Assembly: GCF_000717275.1 (NCBI RefSeq)
Contig: NZ_JNYV01000002.1
Location: 1,178,001-1,242,000, forward strand
Origin: Kitasatospora arboriphila
GTDB lineage: Bacteria; Actinomycetota; Actinomycetes; Mycobacteriales; Mycobacteriaceae
Direction of reading: 5' to 3'
DNA: 64,000 nucleotides
The position numbers and the translations under genes were made by a program. Each line of letters begins with the position of its first letter. The stretch's first letter is position 1. Below the pieces are notes generated by a model. That model saw only the letters and a program-made list of their open reading frames with translations, was not told the DNA's origin and made no database searches. Of the stretch, positions 44,893 to 56,321 are shown one piece after another.

Positions 44893-46413
44893 CTAGTCGG
44901 TGACCGGCCGGCGTTCGCGGAGGACGATTGCCACCACTGCGGCCACCACCGCCAAGAGTGCCACGCTCACCAGCGACGTGATGTGCAAGCCGTCGACAAA
45001 CGCGCTGCGTGCGGCGTCGGCGAGAGCACTTCCGGCGCCCGGGTCCAGGGTCTGTGCCTGGGTGAGTGTCTGCGAGAGGGTGTCCTCGACTCCGCTGCCC
45101 TCACCGGACCGGCGGAAGACCATCGTGGCCACCGAACCGAGAACGGCGAGTCCAAACGCCGTCCCCAACTCGAAGCTGGTCTCGGAGAGACCGGCCGCCG
45201 ACCCACTGCGCTGAGCAGGCACCGACGACACGGCGACATCGGAAACCAGCGAGAAGATCACGCCGTAGCCGACGCCGGCCAGCGTGGAGCTGATCAGGTA
45301 GACCAGTACGCCCTGGTCGACGCCCAGTCCGAGCATGCCTGCGTTGCCGACGGCCGCAGCCAGCAGCGAGAAGACAAACGCCCAGCGCACCGACATGAAC
45401 GCAGCTATTCGGGATGCGCTCATCGAGAAGATCGCCACGGCGATCGCCATCGGGATACCGAGAATTGCGGCCTCCAGCACATCGCGTCCGAGGACCGACT
45501 GCAGGTAGATGCCGCTGAGGTAGCTCAACGCGGCAAGGGTCATCATGCCGGTCAGTGCGCTGCCGATCGCAACGGAGAAACCGGGACTCTTGAAGAGCTT
45601 GAGGTCGATCAGCGGATGTTCAGTTCGACGCTCGTGGGCGGCGAACAACGCCATGCCGACAATGCCGATGGCGGCGAAGACGGCTGTCGTGGTGTCGAAT
45701 CCTTCGGCTGCGCCGTGCTTGATGGCGTAGACGAGCGGGAGGATGCCGATCAACGACAGCAGCACGCCGAGGACGTCGAAGGGGGCCGAGCTGGGCGACC
45801 GGTATTCCGGGACCAGGCGGGGGCCGAAGACCAAGAGGATCAGCAGCACGGGCACATTGATCAAGAAGACGGAGCCCCACCAGAACTGGTGGAGGAGTGC
45901 GCCACCGATCACCGGGCCGATGGCCGATCCGCCTGCGAACGCCGCCGTCCACATGCCGATGGCCTTCGCCCGGGCCACGGGGTCGGGGAACATGTTGCTG
46001 ATCAGCGACAGACTCGACGGTAGAAGGGTTGCGCCACCGATGCCCATGATGGCGCGGGCGGCGATGAGCGCGCTCGCGTCGGGGGCGAATGCTGCGATCG
46101 CCGAGGCGACGCCGAAGAGGCTGGCGCCGACGAGCAGCAGCTTGCGTCGACCGAACCGGTCGCCGAGATTGCCCATCGTGATCAACAGGCCGGCGATGAG
46201 GAAGCCGTAGATGTCGACGATCCACAACTGCTGTGTGGCAGAGGGGGCGAGTTCGGCGCTCAGAGTCGGGATCGCCAGGTACAAGACGGAGAAGTCCATG
46301 GACACCAGAAAGACCGGCAGCGTCAGTACTGCCAGTCCCAGCCAGGTCCGGCGGTCCGGGCGGCTGGTGCTCGCGTCAGATCGCGGATCGGTCTGTTTGT
46401 CGATGATGCTCAC
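44893..46413 (-). CDS. MFS drug exporter, DHA2 (14-TMS) family
   Basis: Transporter of 506 aa with 14 predicted helices. Family motifs include SMDFSVLYLAIPTLSAEL in helix 1, the loop motif GNLGDRFGRRKLLLVGA, and the antiporter motif C region GGSAIGPVIGGALLHQFWWGSVFLINVP. Relatives such as QacA, EmrB and LfrA export cationic drugs and dyes with H+. The GTG start has GGAG 8 nt upstream. It is divergent from a TetR gene with an 11-bp inverted repeat between them. Confidence 0.88.
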   Translation of the reverse strand: MSIIDKQTDPRSDASTSRPDRRTWLGLAVLTLPVFLVSMDFSVLYLAIPTLSAELAPSATQQLWIVDIYGFLIAGLLITMGNLGDRFGRRKLLLVGASLFGVASAIAAFAPDASALIAARAIMGIGGATLLPSSLSLISNMFPDPVARAKAIGMWTAAFAGGSAIGPVIGGALLHQFWWGSVFLINVPVLLILLVFGPRLVPEYRSPSSAPFDVLGVLLSLIGILPLVYAIKHGAAEGFDTTTAVFAAIGIVGMALFAAHERRTEHPLIDLKLFKSPGFSVAIGSALTGMMTLAALSYLSGIYLQSVLGRDVLEAAILGIPMAIAVAIFSMSASRIAAFMSVRWAFVFSLLAAAVGNAGMLGLGVDQGVLVYLISSTLAGVGYGVIFSLVSDVAVSSVPAQRSGSAAGLSETSFELGTAFGLAVLGSVATMVFRRSGEGSGVEDTLSQTLTQAQTLDPGAGSALADAARSAFVDGLHITSLVSVALLAVVAAVVAIVLRERRPVTD

Positions 46414-46528
46414 GGGAGTGCTCCAATCACGCTGCGAACATGCAAGCGGACGCCGGCGTTGGCCGCGTTGGGGGCGCTACACATGTTCGGACGGCGATCG
46501 CCCGCACGTGGCGGTTCGATCAACCTGA

Positions 46529-46558
46529 GTACAACGTACGCATAAGAGTACGTTGTAC
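46529..46558. promoter_or_regulatory. Perfect inverted repeat, TetR operator for the MFS exporter
   Basis: GTACAACGTAC (46529-46539) and GTACGTTGTAC (46548-46558) are exact inverted repeats of 11 bp separated by 8 bp. The site lies in the divergent promoter between the exporter and the TetR gene and is the only strong palindrome there. Confidence 0.85.
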
Positions 46559-46642
46559 GCAAAGTGTTTATTCCGTCGTTCGGGCTTTGTTCACCGTCCC
46601 GGCCGTGAACACGGACAATGAACGCGGCGAAGGAGAGATGTG

Positions 46643-47368
46643 ATGACAGCACAGGAGGGTGTGGTGAGCGATGGCCTCGAACCGGCACCCGAGTCCGCGA
46701 AACTGACCCGCGGCGCGGTGGTCAACGCCGCGATCGAACTCGCGGATGCCGACGGGTTCAGCGCCCTCACCATGCGAAAGATCGCCGACCGGCTCGGCGT
46801 CGGCACGATGTCGCTGTACCGGCACATCGCCGACAAGGACGCGCTGCTGCGGGAGATGTCGAATGAGATCGGCATCCGCTTCCCGTACCCGCCCGCCGAC
46901 GATGCGACGTGGCGCGAGCGGGCGTTGATCGCGGCCGAGGTCGACTGGACCCTCTATCAGCGCCACCCCTGGGTACTGCTGGCCTTCGCATCTCCGCGCA
47001 CCAGCATGGGCCCGCAGAGCCTGAACTGTCTGGACTGGCTCGTGGACGCCTTCCTCGATCTCGAGGTCACCCCCGCGGTCGCCACCGAGATGGCGCTGAC
47101 TCTGTGGAACCTCATCGCCGGCACGGTGCTCAGCACCGTCGCCGAACGACTACTGCTCGACCGGGCCGCCGATGAAGACCAAGGTCAGAGTGGACTGGCT
47201 CATCTACTGGCAGGCAATCCCGAGAGCGAGCCGCCGCCCCATCTCGCAGCACTGGTCGGCACGCATCATTCAGAACTCACCGACCCCCGCCACCTGCTCA
47301 CCCAGGGCGTGGCCGCGCTGTGCGACGGTTTCGAATTGAGGGCGGTCAGATTGCGTGACGGACACTGA
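46643..47368 (+). CDS. TetR-family regulator of the MFS exporter
   Basis: Regulator of 241 aa. The HTH is in IELADADGFSALTMRKIADRLGVGTMSLYRHIADKDALL (residues about 32-72), and the larger C-terminal domain is of the tetracycline-repressor (TetR_C) type (WVLLAFASPRTSMGPQSLNCLDWLVDAF). The ATG follows AAGGAGAG by 5 nt. Divergent placement and the perfect inverted repeat support direct repression of the DHA2 exporter and possibly of itself. Confidence 0.88.
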   Translation: MTAQEGVVSDGLEPAPESAKLTRGAVVNAAIELADADGFSALTMRKIADRLGVGTMSLYRHIADKDALLREMSNEIGIRFPYPPADDATWRERALIAAEVDWTLYQRHPWVLLAFASPRTSMGPQSLNCLDWLVDAFLDLEVTPAVATEMALTLWNLIAGTVLSTVAERLLLDRAADEDQGQSGLAHLLAGNPESEPPPHLAALVGTHHSELTDPRHLLTQGVAALCDGFELRAVRLRDGH

Positions 47369-47376
47369 CGCGCAGG

Positions 47377-48642
47377 TCACATGGCGTGCGGATAGACCGT
47401 CAACATGTGTGCGCCGAACCATGAGCTGAAGGCGACAACCGCGAGTGAGACCAGCATCTGGGTGGACCCGCGACGTTTGGCCAGGCCGATCGCGATCGGG
47501 ATCAGCAAGACGAACGCCGGGAGCAGCAGTCGGGGGCGGCTCATCATCAGACCGCTCGATGCGCCGATGGATACGACCACCAGCGCTCCGTACACCGCCA
47601 CCGGCCACGGCACCCGCTCGGCGAAACTCAACAACGCCAGGGCGATGGTGATCAGCATGATCCAGGCCGTGGCCACCGGCGCGATCTCGCCGGAGTTCAC
47701 AAGCGCATAGTTGATGAACTCGTAGGCGGCCTGGCCGTAGTCGACCCGTGTGTCCCAGCCCTCGGTCTGGATCTTGAACCAGCCGAGTGGTTCGCCCGTC
47801 TTGTGCCAGACCACCGCCAGATACCCCAGGTAGCCGAGCGGACTGAGGACGATGGCCGCCCACGCCCTCGGTCCGTCGCGGAATCGCAGCGCCGCAGCCA
47901 CCACCACGACAACAATCAGGACCACCGCGGTCGGACGGCTCAGTCCGGCCAGCATCGTGCAGATCCCGGCCAGCAACCATCGTCGCTCCAGCACGCCGAT
48001 CAGCGCCCACGCCGCAAGCGCGCAGAACAGCGCCTCGGTGTAGGCCATCGACAAGACGATGCCCATCGGCGCTGCGGCGAACAGAACGGCGAGCAGCAGC
48101 CCAGCCCGACGCGGATCGGCCTTGACGCGCACCACCTGGCCGTCGTCGGCCCGCTGGATGTCCTCGGCAAACCAAGCGGTGAAGCGTGCGGGCACGAGCC
48201 GGGACTTGTGTTCACGGTTCTGCATCTGTGCGGCGCACAGCGTTCCGATCCGGGCGACACCCACCGCGGCCAGGCACCCGAGCACCACGTTCACGGTGAG
48301 GGCGGCACCCAGCGGACTGAAACCGGGCACCTTGTCCAGCGCCCCGGCGAGCAACGGATAGCCGGGGAAGAACGCGTATGGCGTGTCGGAGTCACGCATA
48401 CCCTGCGCGTCGGTCTGGGTCAGCGGCACGCCCCCGTACCCGTGCTCGGCGATGGCGAGCATCCACTTGCCGTCCCACGCCGAGAGCGCCGCGCCGAGGC
48501 CGCTGCCGCGCAGCTGCGTGAACCGCTCCAGCACGAGCATGCCGACCAGACGGATGAGGAGAAAGGCGGCGATTGGCTCGACCCAGTCACGCCGTCGATA
48601 CATGAGGTCGCTGACGGATTCGAATCTCGCTCGGGTCAGCAC
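47377..48642 (-). CDS. GT-C membrane glycosyltransferase (PIG-V/mannosyltransferase-like)
   Basis: Multi-pass protein of about 421 aa with roughly ten helices. The first luminal loop has the acidic motif ALSAWDGKWMLAIAEHGYGG typical of PIG-V-like mannosyltransferases, and FFPGYPLLAGAL and SMAYTEALFCALAAWALIG follow. Lipid-linked mannose to an envelope acceptor is the likely reaction. The GTG 48642 was chosen because a -10-like TAGGAT lies 7 nt upstream; a downstream ATG at 48603 (MYRRRDWVEP) is an alternative. It converges with the TetR gene, 8 bp apart. Confidence 0.75.
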   Translation of the reverse strand: MLTRARFESVSDLMYRRRDWVEPIAAFLLIRLVGMLVLERFTQLRGSGLGAALSAWDGKWMLAIAEHGYGGVPLTQTDAQGMRDSDTPYAFFPGYPLLAGALDKVPGFSPLGAALTVNVVLGCLAAVGVARIGTLCAAQMQNREHKSRLVPARFTAWFAEDIQRADDGQVVRVKADPRRAGLLLAVLFAAAPMGIVLSMAYTEALFCALAAWALIGVLERRWLLAGICTMLAGLSRPTAVVLIVVVVVAAALRFRDGPRAWAAIVLSPLGYLGYLAVVWHKTGEPLGWFKIQTEGWDTRVDYGQAAYEFINYALVNSGEIAPVATAWIMLITIALALLSFAERVPWPVAVYGALVVVSIGASSGLMMSRPRLLLPAFVLLIPIAIGLAKRRGSTQMLVSLAVVAFSSWFGAHMLTVYPHAM

Positions 48643-48908
48643 CTGAGCGATCCTAGTGCCGAACGCTCGCTCGGGGCGGGCGCTGTCGGTTGCACGGCCG
48701 ATCCACCAGTTCCGAAGCACGCTAAAGCAATTGCCGCGTGCCCGCCCGAGCCCCGGTGGGCGGCGGTCTCCCGGCTCGACGGTGCAGCGACACGCTTGCA
48801 CGTGGGGGAGTTGCGGGTGGCTATCCTTGCACGAGGCGGGAGGCAGTCTTGCACTGTTGCCCGCTCACTGATTTTGAAGGTTCGCAGCAGCTAGAGAAGG
48901 GAAACTCG

Positions 48909-51202
<2,294 letters not shown>

Positions 51203-51231
51203 TCGGTAGTTCCTCCGGTTTCGAGCACTTC

Positions 51232-51254
51232 CTCCGGTTGCAGCCGGAGTTTTT
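51232..51254 (+). terminator. Rho-independent terminator of ask-asd
   Basis: CTCCGG-TTGCAG-CCGGAG followed by five T residues lies 30 bp after the asd stop. The stem is 6 bp and perfect. A wider pairing TCCTCCG near 51210 with CGGAGGA near 51265 may enclose it. Confidence 0.8.
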
Positions 51255-51340
51255 GGCTGGAGTCGGAGGATGTGGCCGGGGTGCCGTGGTCGGAGGCGAC
51301 GGTGGGCCGGATGTTGAAGACCAGGTCGTGAGGCGCTGGA

Positions 51341-51958
51341 TCAGTACAGCTTCTTCCCGTAGCTCTCTCCGTAATACTTCTGCAGCTCTTCGAGATTCGA
51401 CCCTTTGTTCAACACGTGCGTGATCTCGGCGGGGCTGGGCAACACGTCTGGTTTCCACGTTTCCGGACGCCAGAGGTCGGCGCGCATGAATGCTTTTGCG
51501 CAATGGAAGAACACCTCCTCGACCGCGACCTCGAGGGCGAGAATAGGCCGTCGACCGCGAATCGCCAGGGCGTCGAAGTAGTCCGCGTCCCTCAGAACAG
51601 TCGCGGTTCCGTTGATCCTCAGGGTGTCACCCCTGCCGGGGACCAGGAAGTTGGTGCCGACGTGTGGGTTGGACAGCACGTTCAGGTAACCGTCGACGCG
51701 CCTGTTTCCCGGCCGCTCGGGTATGGCGATCGTTCGCGAATCGATGACGTGCACAAAGCCAGGGGGATCGCCTTTCGGCGAGACATCCACGCGACCGTCG
51801 GCGTCGGTGGTGGCGACGAAAGCAAAGGGCGACCGCGCCAACCACTCGAGATGGACCGGCAGGAGTTCGGGGCGCACCTTCTTCGCGACGCGATCGATTG
51901 GTTCGCCGACCAGGGCGCGCAATTCTTCGACGCTGGAGACCTCGACACGTGTGCTCAT
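51341..51958 (-). CDS. Pyridoxamine 5'-phosphate oxidase-like FMN/F420-binding protein
   Basis: Protein of 205 aa with the split-barrel flavin-binding fold. Visible segments are SPFAFVATTDADGRVDVSPKGDPPGFVHV, RRVDGYLNVLSNPHVGTNFLVPG, RINGTATVLRD and a C-terminal FFHCAKAFMRADLW. It resembles the MSMEG_1061-type family whose members bind FMN. The physiological substrate is not known. The ATG (MSTRVEVSSVEELRAL) is supported by length in the family. Confidence 0.8.
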   Translation of the reverse strand: MSTRVEVSSVEELRALVGEPIDRVAKKVRPELLPVHLEWLARSPFAFVATTDADGRVDVSPKGDPPGFVHVIDSRTIAIPERPGNRRVDGYLNVLSNPHVGTNFLVPGRGDTLRINGTATVLRDADYFDALAIRGRRPILALEVAVEEVFFHCAKAFMRADLWRPETWKPDVLPSPAEITHVLNKGSNLEELQKYYGESYGKKLY

Positions 51959-52062
51959 CCGACCATCGTTGTCGGGGAGGGCGTCGGACGGCAACCTGAT
52001 GGTAAGACGAAAGGTGTGCACTCTGGTCAGGGCGCAGGTGGACTAGTGGGACAATCGACGGT

Positions 52063-52794
52063 GTGACGCAGGACCCAGACAAGCAGCCGATGGACCCGGA
52101 CCGCGATGGCCCCGACCTCGAGAAATCGAGTTCCGGACCCGACGTCCCGGTAGAAGTACCGTCCGACCTCTCCGGCATGCCGTCATTGGCCGAACTCGAC
52201 GCGATGGATCTGGCGGCGATCGAGGCGGGGCGACAGTCCAAGGACAAAGACCACGCGGTGCTCGATGAGCCGACACCCCCTCCGGCCGCGCTGTACCACG
52301 CCTGGTTGTTGTGGCTGGGTGGTGCCGCTGCTGCGCTGGTCAGCGTGGTCTACGGGTTCGTGAACTCGGGGTCCATCAGCGATCTGCTCAATGAGCGCCT
52401 CCAGGCCGATGTCGCCCGTGATCCCGATGCGGCGGCGCCTGCGGACCGCATCGACTCGTTGTCGAGCTTCTTCCCCCCGGCGATGCTCGTCGCAACACTT
52501 GTTCTGCTCGCCGTGCAGTATCCGCTGCTGGTGGCGACGTCTCGGCACCGCAGCAGGGGTGCCAGGAACGTCTACGTGACCGCTGTGCTGGTGATGCTGT
52601 TGTGCATCCCGATGGGTATCGATCTCCTCTTCGACTATCCGTCGATCTCCGGCGTCATCAAGTTCATGGGGTGGCTGCAATTCACCTTGCTGCTGTTGTC
52701 TGCGCTGTTCACTCTGCGTCGTGGCGTCAACCGATGGCTGCCGCCCTCGATGAGGATGAAGCCGACCCAGATCATCCGGCCGGGTAACCGCTAG
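52063..52794 (+). CDS. Four-helix membrane protein of unknown function
   Basis: Protein of 243 aa. The first 80 residues are acidic and disordered (Asp/Pro/Glu-rich) and cytoplasmic. Four transmembrane helices follow at about residues 82-103, 140-160, 170-190 and 198-218. No catalytic motif or known family is recognised. GACAAT lies 7 nt before the GTG and may be a -10 box of a leaderless message. It converges with the gluconate regulator with 4 bp overlap. Confidence 0.72.
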   Translation: MTQDPDKQPMDPDRDGPDLEKSSSGPDVPVEVPSDLSGMPSLAELDAMDLAAIEAGRQSKDKDHAVLDEPTPPPAALYHAWLLWLGGAAAALVSVVYGFVNSGSISDLLNERLQADVARDPDAAAPADRIDSLSSFFPPAMLVATLVLLAVQYPLLVATSRHRSRGARNVYVTAVLVMLLCIPMGIDLLFDYPSISGVIKFMGWLQFTLLLLSALFTLRRGVNRWLPPSMRMKPTQIIRPGNR

Positions 52795-53501
52795 TCCCGG
52801 TCGGGCTCGCGTACAGCGTCCGCGGCTTCGATGATGATCTCGCGCATTGCCCGCTCGGCGTCCACAGGGTTGCGTAAGCGGATGGCCCGGGCGACCGCGT
52901 CGTGGAGGTCGATGGCGGCAGGATTGGGGTTGGTCGGCATCATGCCGTGATGGGTACGACCGGCTAGCACCTCACCGACCACATCGCTCAGCGCGCGGAA
53001 CATCTCGTTTCCGCTCGCTTCGAGCAGGGTGCGATGGAATACCTTGTCCGCCAACAGATACTGGTCGAGGTCGCCCGACCGGCCGTGCATGACCATGTCC
53101 GAGACCGCGGCAGCGAGGATTCGGCACTGGTGCTCGTCCGCGCGTTCTGCAGCGAGGGCCGCGGCGACCGGTTCGAACCCGCGCCGCAGCTCTGACAGGG
53201 TCAGAAGGAAGTCGGTTCGCTCTCCGGCGTCGAGTCGCCAACGGATCAGTCGTGGGTCGAAGACATGCCAGTGGCTGCGGGGCTGAATGGTGATCCCGAC
53301 GCGTCGGCGTGAGGCCACAAGACCCATCGATTCCAAGACCCGGATGGCTTCGCGGGCGACGGTACGCGACACCCCGTACTGGACGCCGATGCTGTCGAGA
53401 GTGAGAACCTCGCCCTCACGGTGATGCCCGGAGACGATCTGCGTGCCCACGCCGGTGAGAACGCTGCCATGAAGTTCACCCACACTCGCGTCTGTTGCCA
53501 C
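52791..53501 (-). CDS. GntR/FadR-family regulator of gluconate genes
   Basis: Regulator of 236 aa. The winged helix includes LTLDSIGVQYGVSRTVAREAIRVLESMGLVASRRRVGITIQ; the C-terminal FCD domain includes LSELRRGFEPVAAALAAERADEHQ and DKVFHRTLLEASGNEMF with His residues for a metal site. It is divergent from gluconokinase and gluconate permease genes and should repress them until gluconate or gluconate-6-phosphate binds. GTG was taken as start with GAGAAG 8 nt upstream; a TTG one codon earlier is possible. Confidence 0.83.
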   Translation of the reverse strand: MATDASVGELHGSVLTGVGTQIVSGHHREGEVLTLDSIGVQYGVSRTVAREAIRVLESMGLVASRRRVGITIQPRSHWHVFDPRLIRWRLDAGERTDFLLTLSELRRGFEPVAAALAAERADEHQCRILAAAVSDMVMHGRSGDLDQYLLADKVFHRTLLEASGNEMFRALSDVVGEVLAGRTHHGMMPTNPNPAAIDLHDAVARAIRLRNPVDAERAMREIIIEAADAVREPDRD

Positions 53502-53571
53502 CAATTTATCTTCTCATTGTCGTCGAGCCTCTTCAAAAGAATGCTTTAAACGCTCAGGCTCTTGCAAAAGT

Positions 53572-53579
53572 ATGATCAT
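53572..53579. promoter_or_regulatory. Candidate operator in the gluconate promoter
   Basis: ATGATCAT is an exact 8-bp palindrome about 46 bp upstream of the gluconokinase start, within an AT-rich segment. It is short and could be chance, but it is the most symmetrical site between the two genes. Confidence 0.35.
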
Positions 53580-53624
53580 TGCGGCAATATCTGTGACCGG
53601 CAGCACAAGAGCGAGGAGTCATCA

Positions 53625-54125
53625 ATGCGAGCACCGCTGGTCGTCATGGGGGTGTCGGGGTCCGGCAAGTCCACCGTCGGAGCCGCGCTGGCGCAGCGCC
53701 TCCGGGTGCCATTCGCTGATGCCGACGATTTCCACCCGCCGGCCAACATCGTCAAGATGTCCAGTGGACAGCCGCTCGACGACAACGATCGTCACCCGTG
53801 GCTCGAGGTGATCGGCCAGTGGCTGGCCGATCATGCCGACGGCGGTGTGATGAGTTGTTCGGCGCTCAAGCACAAGTACCGCGACCAGCTCCGGCGGCAT
53901 TGTCCCGAGGTGTGTTTTGTCCACCTCGACGGCACGCCTGAGGTGATCTCGAAACGTCAGGCAAGCCGGCCGGGGCACTTCATGCCGCCGTCACTTTTGT
54001 CGTCGCAGTTCCACACTCTCGAACCACTCGCCGACGATGAGCGAGGAATTGTCATCGACATCGATCAGTCGATCGACGACATCGTCGAGTCCTACATCAC
54101 CCTGACAGAACACAAGGAGAACTGA
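53625..54125 (+). CDS. gntK: Gluconokinase
   Basis: Enzyme of 166 aa. Walker A is MGVSGSGKSTVGAAL at the N-terminus; FADADDFHPPANIVKMSSGQPLDDNDRHPWL is the gluconate kinase signature, and CSALKHKYRDQLR follows. It phosphorylates D-gluconate to 6-phosphogluconate, feeding the pentose phosphate pathway. GAGGAG lies 6 nt before the ATG. Its stop overlaps the gntP start (TGATG). Confidence 0.94.
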   Translation: MRAPLVVMGVSGSGKSTVGAALAQRLRVPFADADDFHPPANIVKMSSGQPLDDNDRHPWLEVIGQWLADHADGGVMSCSALKHKYRDQLRRHCPEVCFVHLDGTPEVISKRQASRPGHFMPPSLLSSQFHTLEPLADDERGIVIDIDQSIDDIVESYITLTEHKEN

Positions 54126-55525
54126 TGAGCTCACCATCGGCGGTGCTGCTGGCGGCAGACACCGAACTACCCGAGCCGGTCGCCGCCGGGTGGCAGTTGA
54201 TCCTCGCTGCGCTCGTCGGCATCGCCGTCATCGTCGTGTTGATCACCATCGCCAAGGTGCACCCGTTCCTGGCGCTCGTGGCCGGCGGGCTCACAGTGGG
54301 AATCGTTGCCGGCGAAGCGGTTCCGGATGTACTGGAGTCGTTCACCGACGGGTTCGGCAGCACCGCGGCCGGAGTCGGGATCCTGATCGCGCTCGGCTCG
54401 ATGTTCGCAAAGCTCCTCGCGGACTCCGGTGGCGCCGATGAGATCGTCGACACCATTGTGGGGCACGCTTCTCCCCGCATGCTGCCGTGGGCGATGGCCC
54501 TCGTCGGTGCGATCATCGGTCTGCCGATGTTCTTCGAGATCGGCCTTGTGCTGTTGATGCCGGTCATCTACCTGGTGGCACGCCGGTCGGGCCTGTCACT
54601 GATCACCGTCGGGATCCCCGCTCTCGCAGGTCTTTCGGCGATGCACGGCTTCGTGCCGCCCCATCCGGGACCGCTGGTCGCCATCGACGTGCTCGGTGCG
54701 GACCTCGGAACCACGCTGGCGCTCGGTGTCGCGGTTGCGGTACCGACCATCATCGTGGCCGGACCTCTCTTCGGAAAACTCGCGGGCCGTTGGGTGGTGT
54801 TGCCGGTTCCCACCACCTTCGACGCCGATCCCGAAGACACGCTTGTCAAGACCAAGCGCCCGTCGTTCGCCATCACGATCTTCAGCGTCCTGCTTCCGGT
54901 TGTGTTGATGCTGGGCAAGGCCATTGCCGAGATCTTCATCAGCGATGACGACCAGATCGTGCGGCAGGTACTCGACGTGCTCGGAACCCCGATCATCGCC
55001 CTGCTGATCGCGGTGGTGGTCGCGATGTTCACCCTCGGCCGTGGGTCGGGGATGGATCGCGACACCATCTCCAAGACGACCGGTGCCGCGTTGCCCGCGA
55101 TCGCCGGCATCTTGCTCATCGTCGCTGCGGGCGGCGGCTTCAAGCAGGTTCTCGTCGACAGCGGGATCGGCACGTTGCTCGCCGATTGGGCCAAAGAAGC
55201 GAACATCTCCGTGCTGCTGCTCGCCTGGGTGCTCGCCGCCCTGATCCGGCTGGCGACAGGGTCGGCCACCATTGCCACGATCACCGCGTCCTCGCTCATC
55301 CTGGGTCTTGTCGACGGGCTGAGCAGCGGCGAACTGTCGCTGGTGGTCCTGGCCATCGGTGCCGGCTCGGTCTTCTTCTCGCACGTCAACGACGCCGGCT
55401 TCTGGCTGGTGAAGGAGTACTTCGGCATGAGCGTCGGCCAGACGATCAAGACGTGGTCGATCATGGAGACCGTGTTGTCGGTGTCCGGCCTGATCGTTGT
55501 ACTGCTTCTTGGCCTGGTGATCTGA
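54125..55525 (+). CDS. gntP: Gluconate permease, GntP family
   Basis: Transporter of 466 aa with about 12-14 transmembrane helices. Typical segments are KVHPFLALVAGGLTVGIVAG, GGADEIVDTIVGHASPRMLPWAMALVGAIIGLPMFFEIGLVLLMPV, MHGFVPPHPGPLVAIDVLGAD and LATGSATIATITASSLI. It imports gluconate with protons. Start overlap with gntK indicates translational coupling. A strong hairpin follows the gene. Confidence 0.94.
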   Translation: MSSPSAVLLAADTELPEPVAAGWQLILAALVGIAVIVVLITIAKVHPFLALVAGGLTVGIVAGEAVPDVLESFTDGFGSTAAGVGILIALGSMFAKLLADSGGADEIVDTIVGHASPRMLPWAMALVGAIIGLPMFFEIGLVLLMPVIYLVARRSGLSLITVGIPALAGLSAMHGFVPPHPGPLVAIDVLGADLGTTLALGVAVAVPTIIVAGPLFGKLAGRWVVLPVPTTFDADPEDTLVKTKRPSFAITIFSVLLPVVLMLGKAIAEIFISDDDQIVRQVLDVLGTPIIALLIAVVVAMFTLGRGSGMDRDTISKTTGAALPAIAGILLIVAAGGGFKQVLVDSGIGTLLADWAKEANISVLLLAWVLAALIRLATGSATIATITASSLILGLVDGLSSGELSLVVLAIGAGSVFFSHVNDAGFWLVKEYFGMSVGQTIKTWSIMETVLSVSGLIVVLLLGLVI

Positions 55526-55537
55526 GGCAAGCCATCA

Positions 55538-55596
55538 CAGAAACCGCCCACCCGCGATTCACCTTGGAAGGTGACTCTGCGGGTGGGCGGTTTCTG
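55538..55596. terminator. Strong bidirectional hairpin after gntP
   Basis: CAGAAACCGCCCACCCGC (55538-55555) and its exact complement (55579-55596) form an 18-bp stem. A second small stem TTCACCTT/AAGGTGA sits in the loop. It lies between gntP and the convergent secreted-protein gene and should stop transcription in both directions. Confidence 0.85.
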
Positions 55597-55605
55597 CGTG
55601 GTGGT

Positions 55606-56061
55606 CTACGGCGCGACGAGGCAGCCAGGGCCGATCGGTGTGCCGGATTTGACCATGACGGTTTCGACGGGTCCGCCGGCAGATGTCTGGAATGCCATCA
55701 CCGCGTGTTCGCCCGGTAGGTGCGGGGTCCAGAGGGAAAACGCGTGGTCAAAAATCACGGGCGATGTGTAGTAGGGGTCGATGTAGTCCCAGATCAACTC
55801 TTGCGGAAACAACGTCGACGCCTGATTGAGGTCGACGATTCCCACGCCACTCTCGCTCGGGGAATGCGGCGCGTCAGCGGTCCGAGCGATGACGAGGTAA
55901 GTGCACCCTGTGCCGAAAGGCGTGGTCGGGCCACCGCTCAGCCCTGGGACGATGGTGACGTCGGCGACGTCGGCCGAAGCCGCGGGGGCCATCCAGGCGA
56001 AGGCGGCGGCCGACAGTGCCATGACAGCAGGGATCAGGCGGCCGACACGTTGTGAGGTCAT
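55606..56061 (-). CDS. Small secreted protein of unknown function
   Basis: Protein of 151 aa with a Sec signal peptide (RLIPAVMALSAAAFAWMAPAASADV, cleavage after about residue 30). The mature part is about 120 aa, neutral and Pro/Thr/Gly-rich, with two Cys (about residues 53 and 147) that may form a disulphide: TPFGTGCTYLVIAR and PIGPGCLVAP. The pattern resembles small Ig-like secreted proteins of actinobacteria. No catalytic motif is seen. It stands alone. Confidence 0.75.
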   Translation of the reverse strand: MTSQRVGRLIPAVMALSAAAFAWMAPAASADVADVTIVPGLSGGPTTPFGTGCTYLVIARTADAPHSPSESGVGIVDLNQASTLFPQELIWDYIDPYYTSPVIFDHAFSLWTPHLPGEHAVMAFQTSAGGPVETVMVKSGTPIGPGCLVAP

Positions 56062-56321
56062 GGCTCGAAACCTACAGGTTGACGTGTCCTCGCTACGTGG
56101 AACGGGAGAACCCGAAAAATGGTGTCCCCGAACATGGTTACGTCAGCTGGGCACCGACCTCGAGTCGATTTGCTGGAGCGCCCAGGGTTGCCGTCGAAGT
56201 GGAAGACTGTCAGGCGGTTCCTTGTTGCACACTTTTCGTGCTCGGACGGCCGAATGTGACGTCACAGGCTGATTTGTGTGCAGTGGGGCTCAGGTCCGCG
56301 GTGCGGAAAGAGACCCCGGCG
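56062..56321. other. Intergenic stretch, no supported gene
   Basis: This 260-bp region upstream of the secreted-protein gene contains open frames in several phases but none with a convincing start or family motif. It has lower GC than its surroundings around 56100-56130, where the promoter of the secreted protein is probably located. Confidence 0.4.

Noticed and set aside
44701..46023. 440-codon plus-strand frame opposite the MFS exporter
   Set aside because: Composition rich in His, Arg, Asp and Gln is typical of antisense to membrane-protein genes; no domain is seen.
52063..52794. Possible assignment of the four-helix protein to a transport family
   Set aside because: Only hydrophobicity supports it; no transporter signature is present.
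54568..55551. 327-codon minus-strand frame opposite gntP
   Set aside because: Ser/Thr/Met-rich antisense shadow of a membrane transporter.
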